DNA of 64,000 nt, from assembly GCF_001957125.1 (NCBI RefSeq), contig NZ_MPHJ01000001.1, forward strand, positions 1,061,765 to 1,125,764. Reading direction: 5' to 3'. The translations under genes were made by a program, and so were the position numbers. This DNA comes from Shewanella sp. UCD-KL12 (GTDB taxonomy: Bacteria > Pseudomonadota > Gammaproteobacteria > Enterobacterales > Shewanellaceae). Shown here one piece after another: positions 57,621 through 64,000 of the stretch. The stretch's first letter is position 1; the number at the start of each line of letters is the position of its first letter. The notes under the pieces are model-generated. The model saw nothing but the letters and a program-made list of their open reading frames with translations. It was not told the origin of the DNA and searched no databases.

Positions 57621-60600
57621 GCCTGGTCTCCTTGCATTGCCATGCTTTCAGTACCTGTATGAGCTGGCGAGTTTTTGTCAGCTTGTTTCGGCTCAAACTC
57701 TTTACGGTCAAATAGGGCATACAGCACAGGGATCACGACGAGTGTCAGTAGCGTCGATAGGATTAATCCAAATATGACAGTAATGGCCATAGGGGCTCTC
57801 ACTTCTGAACCATCTCCTAAACCAAACGCCATTGGAGATAAGCCTAGTGCTGTCGTTAGGGTAGTCATGATAATTGGGCGTAAACGCGATTTTGCGGCTT
57901 GCGATATTGCTGACATCTTCTCAATGCCTTCAGCCCTTAGTTGATTAATACGGTCAACTAAAACAATGGCATTATTGACTACGATACCCGCTAGCATGAT
58001 AAGTCCGATAAACACCACCACACTGAGATGAGTGTTAGTGATATACAGGCCTAAAATACTGCCGCCTACAGCCATTGGCACTGCAATTAAGATAAGCAGT
58101 GGGTGTAATAGAGACTCAAACTGACTAGCCATAACCAGATAGACTAAGAATACTGCTAGCACTAAAGCTATCTGCAGTGACTGGAAAGAGTGCTCCATCT
58201 CCTCATTTTGACCACCAAACCTAGCTTGAATTGAGGTGGGCAGTGTTTGATTAGCGAGAATGTCTCTGGCTTCTAGTACTGCTTCATTCAAGTCTCCGTA
58301 AGCTAAGTTTGCAGAAACGATAGCAACTCTTTGCTGGCTTATACGGTTAATGGCAGATGGGCCAAGCTTTAAAGTCACATCAGCCACTGCACTTAGGGCA
58401 ATAGGGTGACTGCTATCTGGATTGATGATCATGGCATCAATATCACTGATCTGATCGCGTTCATCAATTTCGCTTCTTACTAAGATATCGACTTTACGAT
58501 CTCGTACTGTGTATTGACTCGCTACTGTGCCACCAATTCGTTGTGCGATACGATTTGCAACCGTTGGTGCATCCATACCTAACGCTGCGAGTCGCTCATG
58601 GTCGAAACGTATGCTCAGCTCAGGCTGGCCATCTCTAAGACTAGTGTTAAGGTCTGCAAAACGATCTGAGTCAGATAGAGCATCAACTAAGTTGTTTGAG
58701 GTTTGTTTTAGTTGAGCCAAATCATAACCAACTAATTCAATTTCAAGCGGTGTCTTAAAGCTAAATAGCTCTGGATGTTGGATTTTTGCTTCTAGCTCTG
58801 GAATACGCATGGCTGTGGTTCGCAATACAGATGCTACTGCGTCAAAGGCGTTATGATCAGCGAGTACAACTTGCAAGCGTCCCCAGTTTTCACCGCCACG
58901 TGAAGTGTCTGATGTCATCAAACCACCGCTACCAGCTTGGCTATAGGCGTGTTTCACATCTTCTCTGTCTTTAATAGATAGCGCAAGGCGGCGAAGTACC
59001 TTGTCTGTTTCTGAAACCTCAGTGCCTGGTGCGAGTAATATCTCTACGTAGAACTCACCTTGGTTCATTGGAGGAATAAGCTCCATACCAAGCTTAGGTA
59101 TCAAAGATGCGGCAGAAACTGTCACTAAAATAGCGATAGAGAGTGTTAACACTTTAAACTTAAGGGCGAATGCTAAAAGGCTGTGATAAATACGCTCAAG
59201 TTGGCGGTAACACCAGTTGAACCCTTGGCTGAGCGGACGCATAAATAGTCCGGTAAACCAAGAGATGACGCGTCCTATCATTAGCACTGTAGTAAGTAAA
59301 ATGCTAGGTAAGTAACTGAACAACATTACAAATGGAAAAGAGAATACTGTTGCACTGTAATGCTTTAACTTGCCAAGCTTAGTTTCAGGTGTTGGCTTTT
59401 TCTCTTTAGCCAGTAGTGGCGGTAGCGTTTTAATGCCTTCTCTTGAAGCCAACATAGGAATAGTGGTTAGGGCGACTAACAAAGACGCAAGTAGTGCAAA
59501 TGTCACGGTTAGGGCTTGATCTGAAAACAGGGCGCCCGCCACACCATCGACAAACACTAATGGAACAAAAACAGCCAAGGTCGTCAGTGTAGATGCAAAT
59601 ATAGCGCCCGATACCTCTTTGGTTCCTGTGACGGCGGCTTCAAGTTTACTCATTCCAAGAGAGCGGCAGCGGTCGATATTTTCCAGCACAACAATGGCAT
59701 TATCGACTAATAAGCCGACAGCAAGCGCAATGCCCCCTAAAGACATAATGTTTAAACTAATATTGGCAAAGTACATCATGTTAAATGTAGCTATCACCGA
59801 GAATGGAATAGAGATAGAGATGATCAAGGTTGGAATGATATCTCGTAAAAACAGGTAGATGATAAGCATAGAGAGTAAACTCCCTATTAATGCCGCAGAT
59901 GTTACTTCACTGACTGCACTTTCAATAAACTCAGATTGATCGTAAATAACCGTGAGATCTGACTTAACATTACTCGCATTTATATTGTCCAGCGCCGCAG
60001 TCACTTTTCTAGCAACGGCTACCGTATTGGCATCGCCCTCTTTATAGATAGCTAGCTCAATGGACTCTTGATCGCCAATACGTGTTATATCGTTCCTCTC
60101 CTTGTGAGCATCGATGATTTCAGCAACTTCAAAGAGTTTTACTAATGTTTGCGCATCTCTATAAACAATGATCTGGCCGAGCTCTTCGAGAGAGTTAAAT
60201 TGGTTCAAGGTTCTGACTAGGTACTCTTTATCACCTTGTATCACTTTACCCGCTGAAAGGTTGATGTTCTCTTCGGCAATTCGGTTTCGAATTTTGTCAG
60301 CATTCAAGTTCAACTGAGTGAGCTTTTGCTGATTGAGCTGAATATGTACCTCTTGTTGTAAACCACCAGAAAGCCTAACCGCCGCAACACCACTTAAAGA
60401 CTCTAGTTGACGCTTTAGCTCCTCCTCGGCATAAGTTCTCATCTGTTTAAGTTCTGTGTCACTGGCATCAGGGACGGATAGTGCTAAGCGCACAATAGGG
60501 TCAAGGTTAGGGTTGAACCTGAGTAATAATGGCTTTTTAACGTCCAATGGCAAAATAATAGTGTCTAGCTTCTCTCTCACATCTAGGCTGGCCATATCCA

Positions 60601-60901
60601 TGTCTGTACCCCATTCAAATTCGAGTACGACATCCGACATACCTGAACGAGAGATAGAACTGATTTTTCTAAGACCTTTTACAATCCCTGCGGCTTCTTC
60701 AATAGGCTTAGAGACTAACTGCTCGACTTCGACCGGCGCTGCACCCACATATTGTGTACGTATGGTAATTGTTGGGTAGCTTAGATCTGGTAGTAATTTT
60801 ACTGCCAGACGCGAGAAGCCAACCATGCCAAAAAGAATCACAGCAAGCATAAACATCCATACAGTGACAGGTCGTTTTACCGATGTTTTTATAATAGACA
60901 T
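57617..60901 (-). CDS. RND efflux permease, first of pair
   Basis: This 1094-residue RND permease starts SIIKTSVKRPVTVWMFML and has the helix-4 motif GLLVDNAIVVLEN, again one Asp followed by Asn. A segment of about 60-70 extra residues with hydrophobic character lies in the middle (after TIPMLASREGI, around residues 480-545), so it is longer than its partner. It sits between the adaptor gene (11 nt upstream) and the second permease (4-nt overlap), giving an adaptor-permease-permease operon. Confidence 0.9.
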   Translation of the reverse strand: MSIIKTSVKRPVTVWMFMLAVILFGMVGFSRLAVKLLPDLSYPTITIRTQYVGAAPVEVEQLVSKPIEEAAGIVKGLRKISSISRSGMSDVVLEFEWGTDMDMASLDVREKLDTIILPLDVKKPLLLRFNPNLDPIVRLALSVPDASDTELKQMRTYAEEELKRQLESLSGVAAVRLSGGLQQEVHIQLNQQKLTQLNLNADKIRNRIAEENINLSAGKVIQGDKEYLVRTLNQFNSLEELGQIIVYRDAQTLVKLFEVAEIIDAHKERNDITRIGDQESIELAIYKEGDANTVAVARKVTAALDNINASNVKSDLTVIYDQSEFIESAVSEVTSAALIGSLLSMLIIYLFLRDIIPTLIISISIPFSVIATFNMMYFANISLNIMSLGGIALAVGLLVDNAIVVLENIDRCRSLGMSKLEAAVTGTKEVSGAIFASTLTTLAVFVPLVFVDGVAGALFSDQALTVTFALLASLLVALTTIPMLASREGIKTLPPLLAKEKKPTPETKLGKLKHYSATVFSFPFVMLFSYLPSILLTTVLMIGRVISWFTGLFMRPLSQGFNWCYRQLERIYHSLLAFALKFKVLTLSIAILVTVSAASLIPKLGMELIPPMNQGEFYVEILLAPGTEVSETDKVLRRLALSIKDREDVKHAYSQAGSGGLMTSDTSRGGENWGRLQVVLADHNAFDAVASVLRTTAMRIPELEAKIQHPELFSFKTPLEIELVGYDLAQLKQTSNNLVDALSDSDRFADLNTSLRDGQPELSIRFDHERLAALGMDAPTVANRIAQRIGGTVASQYTVRDRKVDILVRSEIDERDQISDIDAMIINPDSSHPIALSAVADVTLKLGPSAINRISQQRVAIVSANLAYGDLNEAVLEARDILANQTLPTSIQARFGGQNEEMEHSFQSLQIALVLAVFLVYLVMASQFESLLHPLLILIAVPMAVGGSILGLYITNTHLSVVVFIGLIMLAGIVVNNAIVLVDRINQLRAEGIEKMSAISQAAKSRLRPIIMTTLTTALGLSPMAFGLGDGSEVRAPMAITVIFGLILSTLLTLVVIPVLYALFDRKEFEPKQADKNSPAHTGTESMAMQGDQA

Positions 60902-60912
60902 AATTCGGTTCC

Positions 60913-62040
60913 TTACTTGTCGACAGAAGCTAAGTCTAATGCGCTAATTACTTCAACAAGCGATTGATCTTTCAAGTTCTGCTGACCTCGGATAACAATT
61001 TGTTCTCCAGATTCGATCCCTGAAACTATCTCTACAGTGTCGGCTTCTCGGTACCCGAGTGAGACTTGGCGACGATCAACATTTGTTCCATCGATGACAT
61101 AGAGCGCAAATTCGTTATCTTGATTAACAACGGCGTTGTAGGGAACGGTTATGACGTTGGTATGAGTGTCATATCTGAGCTCAACACGAGTAAACATGCC
61201 GGCTTTTAATTTTGCGGTCTGATTCGGGACTGATAGGGTGACTTTAAAGGTACCGCTTTGAGCATCAACAACAGGGCTGATCCGCAACACTTTGGCGTGT
61301 ACAGTCTCTAGTGAATGTTTATTGGCAAACACTTGAGCATCTTGACCTAAACGTAAGCTTTGAAGTTGTTGCTCTGGAAGGTGCACGATGCCGTGTAGTT
61401 CATCTTGGTTAACGATATAGAAAAGTTCTTCAAACTCTTTAGCCATATTACCTGTTTTAACAAAACGAGTGGCTACTACGCCATCGATGGGGGAGCGGAC
61501 CATGCTTTCTTCAACATGCAAGCCAGCAAGATCGCGTTTAGCAATAGCCGCTTGTAAATTGTATTCAAGCTTAGCCATAGAGTCGGCACTGATAAATTCT
61601 TTGTTACTCATTTTCTTTAATCGATTAAGTTCTTGCTCGATTATCTCTACTTCGGCTTGTGAGCGAGCCAAATCGTATCTCTGCCTTTTAGCATCGATGA
61701 CTGCAAGCAACTGACCTTTAGTGACTCTGTCTCCCTCTTCAACTTTGATCTTTTCGATTAACCCTGCAATACGAGTTACCACCTTGGCCTCTTCAGGCGC
61801 TTCTAACGTGGCCGTTGTGCTATAGAAAGAGGAAACATCACCTTGAATGACGGTAGTGGTTTCAACAGGAACGGCATATTTCTCCTCCTCTTTAACTTCC
61901 TCTTCGCCACTACAAGCAGATAATACAGAGATAAGAACGAGAGGCAGGGCTAATTTAAATCTATTCATAGAGGTTGTTTTTTTGCTATTTGCTTGAGAAA
62001 CAGTAGAGCCGACGTTAACTGATGTATTTAAAGAGTCCAT
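60913..62040 (-). CDS. RND periplasmic adaptor (membrane fusion) lipoprotein
   Basis: The 375-residue adaptor links the permeases to an outer-membrane channel. It has a lipobox LSAC (in LVLISVLSACSGEE), a biotinyl/lipoyl-like half (VVTRIAGLIEKIKVEEGDRV), a short coiled coil, SPIDGVVATR, and beta-barrel/membrane-proximal domains. ATG at 62040 adds 24 residues before the signal peptide and has AAAGG upstream; ATG at 61968 would start directly at the signal (MNRFKLALP) but lacks a clear ribosome-binding site. No outer-membrane channel is encoded here, so TolC is a likely partner. Confidence 0.88.
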   Translation of the reverse strand: MDSLNTSVNVGSTVSQANSKKTTSMNRFKLALPLVLISVLSACSGEEEVKEEEKYAVPVETTTVIQGDVSSFYSTTATLEAPEEAKVVTRIAGLIEKIKVEEGDRVTKGQLLAVIDAKRQRYDLARSQAEVEIIEQELNRLKKMSNKEFISADSMAKLEYNLQAAIAKRDLAGLHVEESMVRSPIDGVVATRFVKTGNMAKEFEELFYIVNQDELHGIVHLPEQQLQSLRLGQDAQVFANKHSLETVHAKVLRISPVVDAQSGTFKVTLSVPNQTAKLKAGMFTRVELRYDTHTNVITVPYNAVVNQDNEFALYVIDGTNVDRRQVSLGYREADTVEIVSGIESGEQIVIRGQQNLKDQSLVEVISALDLASVDK

Positions 62041-62370
62041 GTAAAAATACCTTTGTTATTTATTCCAATTGTCACTACTTAAGCATAAGCCGTGCCATTA
62101 TTTAATTTTCCCTAAATACAGTCACTTACAGTGTTTTTGGCTTTTGGTGACTAATTTGTTAAACACTTTGTAGCGAAAAGGTTTAAAAAATGATGCTTTT
62201 GACTAAAGAAAATTAAAAGCTTTATTAACAAGTGGTGCAAATAGCAATTGATACAAAATGTATCGGCAGTTGTTGAGCCTGTATTTGTTTTAGTGATAAT
62301 CATAATTGCTTTTGCTGCATGTATTAGCCTGAGGCTTAGCGGGATAATGGATTACTTTAAGGAGTGAGCA
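62041..62370. other. Divergent intergenic region RND operon / small secreted protein
   Basis: This 330-base AT-rich region holds promoters in both directions. GATACA-aaa-TGTATC (62250-62264) is a perfect 6-bp-arm palindrome that could be an operator for a TetR-type regulator. No regulator gene is adjacent. RBS AAGGAG precedes the downstream ATG. Confidence 0.5.
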
Positions 62371-62730
62371 ATGAAGAAATTAGTCCTAGGGGCACTATTA
62401 ACTTGTTTAATCGTGGCACCGTCATTACATGCTGAGAACTTACTCAAAGATGCGGTACGTTTTAATCGAGATGTTAAACAGAATAAGTGGAAATATAAGC
62501 ATAAGTATCAGAAAGCTGAACGAAAAGTACATAAGACACAGGACGGAATTCGAGATTTTTCAGATGGCACTTATGTCGATAAACATATGGATAAGCTTGA
62601 GCATAACGCTGCAAGAAAAATAGATAGAGCTAAAGATAAGCTAGACCCACGAGATGAGATAGCTGATGAGATGCGTAGAGAGATAAATAAACGCAAACGA
62701 GAGGCTGTAGATAACTGGTTAGCAGATTGA
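62371..62730 (+). CDS. Small secreted basic helical protein (unrecognised)
   Basis: The 119-residue product has a signal peptide (cleavage after LHA near residue 21). The mature part is Lys/Arg/Asp/Glu-rich and probably all-helical, with no cysteine. Phrases such as KWKYKHKYQKAERKVHK and KLDPRDEIADEMRREINKRK are typical of charged helices. There is no recognised domain. RBS AAGGAGTG is strong. It lies divergent from the RND operon. Confidence 0.72.
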   Translation: MKKLVLGALLTCLIVAPSLHAENLLKDAVRFNRDVKQNKWKYKHKYQKAERKVHKTQDGIRDFSDGTYVDKHMDKLEHNAARKIDRAKDKLDPRDEIADEMRREINKRKREAVDNWLAD

Positions 62731-62868
62731 TTAAACAATAAGTTTGGTTAAATATCCTGCTAACTTGTGTAGTCGCTCCTTGTCTTCTTGATTTAGTTTT
62801 AGCCATCTCGTATTTAGTTCAGTATGATTTATGTCGATGAAAGTTGGAACAGGGCGCGATTTTAGAAG

Positions 62869-63366
62869 ATGAATGATCTGATAATACGTAAATTTGAGAG
62901 TCATAAAGGCTTTGAAGAAGCTGAATTACTCTGGAAAATTAAGTTTGATACTATTCGGCAAGTGAATCGCCGTGACTACTCACAGAAGTTGGTTACTGCT
63001 TGGGCACCCACTGAGCAAGCACCAAAAGGTTGGCAAGAACGAGTCACACTTATGGACCCATTTATCGCTGAGCTATCTGGAAAGTTAGTGGGATTTGCAG
63101 ATCTGCAGCCAGATGGTTATATCGATCATTTCTTTTGTCATCTCGAGCATCAAGGACAAGGCGTAGGAAGTGCCTTAATGAAGACGTTAATTCAGACAGC
63201 GAAGGTTAAGGGCTTAGGTAAAATGTACTCCCATGTCAGCATTACAGCCAAGCCTTTCTTTGAGCATTTTGGCTTTTTATCGGTTAAAGCTCAAGAAGTT
63301 GAAGTTAGGGGAGAGATATTGAGCAACTTTGTGATGGAGAAGAAGCTTAATGCTGCTAGCTGCTAG
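62869..63366 (+). CDS. GNAT-family N-acetyltransferase
   Basis: The 165-residue protein carries the GNAT fold. The acetyl-CoA motif A is HLEHQGQGVGSALMKTLIQ near residues 96-114, with QGQGVG as the Q/RxxGxG/A loop. It then has ITAKPFFEHFGFLSVKAQ and a C-terminal strand. The acceptor substrate is unknown. Spacing of 138 nt from the previous gene suggests a separate transcript. Confidence 0.85.
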   Translation: MNDLIIRKFESHKGFEEAELLWKIKFDTIRQVNRRDYSQKLVTAWAPTEQAPKGWQERVTLMDPFIAELSGKLVGFADLQPDGYIDHFFCHLEHQGQGVGSALMKTLIQTAKVKGLGKMYSHVSITAKPFFEHFGFLSVKAQEVEVRGEILSNFVMEKKLNAASC

Positions 63367-63411
63367 GAAGAGTCTAGACGTATATCGATTCCAAGATAAA
63401 ACACAGGCAAT

Positions 63412-63441
63412 AAAAAAGGCACTCAATGAGTGCCTTTTTTT
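63412..63441. terminator. Bidirectional intrinsic terminator between GNAT gene and gltA
   Basis: AAAAAAGGCACTC-aat-GAGTGCCTTTTTT has perfect arms with flanking A and T tracts, between two convergent genes. Confidence 0.88.
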
Positions 63442-63484
63442 ATCAGTAATTAGTGACTAAATACTGAATGCTAATAGCTTTTGC

Positions 63485-64000
63485 TTATCGCTTGTCTTTA
63501 GCGATAAAACTACGCTCTGCGTCACCTGTGTATAACTGACGAGGACGGCTGATCTTATGACCAGGCTGATCAAGCATCTCTTTCCAGTGAGCAATCCAAC
63601 CTACTGTACGCGCTAGGGCGAATAGTACTGTGAACATGCTTGTCGGAATACCGATAGCTTTCATGATGATACCTGAATAGAAATCAACGTTTGGATAAAG
63701 CTTCTTAGAGACGAAATACTCATCTTCAAGAGCAATACGCTCAAGTTCCATAGCAACATCAAGCAGTGGATCGTTAACTTTTAGTTCACTAAGTACTTCA
63801 TGACAGGTTTCACGCATCACTTTAGCGCGAGGGTCAAAGTTCTTATAAACACGGTGTCCAAAGCCCATTAGACGGAAAGGATCTTCTTTATCCTTAGCAC
63901 GTGCAATAAACTCAGGAATGCGATCAACGCTACCAATCTCTTCAAGCATATTGAGACAAGCTTCGTTAGCACCACCGTGTGCAGGTCCCCATAGTGATGC
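63485..64000 (-). CDS. gltA: Citrate synthase, C-terminal part (runs off the window)
   Basis: GltA condenses acetyl-CoA and oxaloacetate to citrate. The open frame continues to the window edge with no start, so only about 171 C-terminal residues are seen. They include [10 protein letters not shown] (catalytic histidine region), [15 protein letters not shown] (second catalytic histidine and substrate arginine), NVDFYSGI (catalytic aspartate) and the conserved ending RPRQLYTGD. The start lies outside the window. Confidence 0.95.
   Translation of the reverse strand, partial: ASLWGPAHGGANEACLNMLEEIGSVDRIPEFIARAKDKEDPFRLMGFGHRVYKNFDPRAKVMRETCHEVLSELKVNDPLLDVAMELERIALEDEYFVSKKLYPNVDFYSGIIMKAIGIPTSMFTVLFALARTVGWIAHWKEMLDQPGHKISRPRQLYTGDAERSFIAKDKR

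Overview
The window is chromosomal DNA of a marine gammaproteobacterium, most likely Shewanella. This rests on protein content and gene order recognised by eye; no database search was run. The strongest marker is the block ybaN-apt-dnaX-ybaB-recR-htpG-(ybbN/cnoX)-adk-hemH-gsk (10396-22246), which matches the Enterobacteria/Shewanella order. The block csiV-mfd-PilZ-lolCDE (38216-46860) has the Vibrio/Shewanella order. No rRNA, tRNA, prophage, IS transposase or CRISPR array was seen.

Layout. 1-7490: part of an intergenic repeat, a BNR-repeat propeller protein, yciK, a VolA-type surface lipase, sohB, a small DksA/TraR-type zinc-finger protein and dusC. 7869-9 kb onward: the most distinctive locus, a bufferin/Hvf-type RiPP cassette. 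It has a secreted precursor with twelve EGKCG motifs, an MNIO (DUF692) enzyme and a DUF2063 partner, 7869-10024. Directly after it lies an unlisted 39-codon membrane ORF behind a perfect FNR-type palindrome. 10.4-22.2 kb: the DNA replication/repair, chaperone and nucleotide-metabolism block, with a dnaX frameshift signal and a sigma32-type promoter before htpG. 22.3-31.6 kb: a dicarboxylate/amino-acid symporter, a Big-1-type lipoprotein with two poly-G tracts, astB and topA, with tandem repeat arrays behind gsk and topA. 31.7-38.2 kb: an unknown membrane-anchored protein, cysB, sdaA, a MITE-like element, nagZ-ycfP, a candidate small RNA and yccX. 38.2-53.3 kb: cell-envelope genes (csiV, mfd, PilZ, lolCDE, a DUF218 protein, a DUF2062 protein, comEC, msbA, lpxK, ycaR). 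53.5-64 kb: a secreted metallo-beta-lactamase-fold hydrolase, an RND efflux operon with one adaptor and two permeases, two small genes and the 3' end of gltA.

The genes form several working units. LolCDE, MsbA and LpxK export or build outer-membrane components. NagZ recycles peptidoglycan and CsiV binds it. TopA, Mfd, DnaX, RecR and YbaB handle DNA. The Hvf-type cassette probably makes a modified, copper-binding periplasmic peptide.

Most hunt signals are non-coding: a repeat family built on ATGTCTGGAACATTTATG (six copies at three loci), a roughly 320-bp MITE-like element, a CRP-site-plus-promoter-plus-terminator sRNA candidate at about 37.64-37.83 kb, a terminator-like hairpin in the lipase leader, and a 55-nt stem-loop ahead of dnaX.
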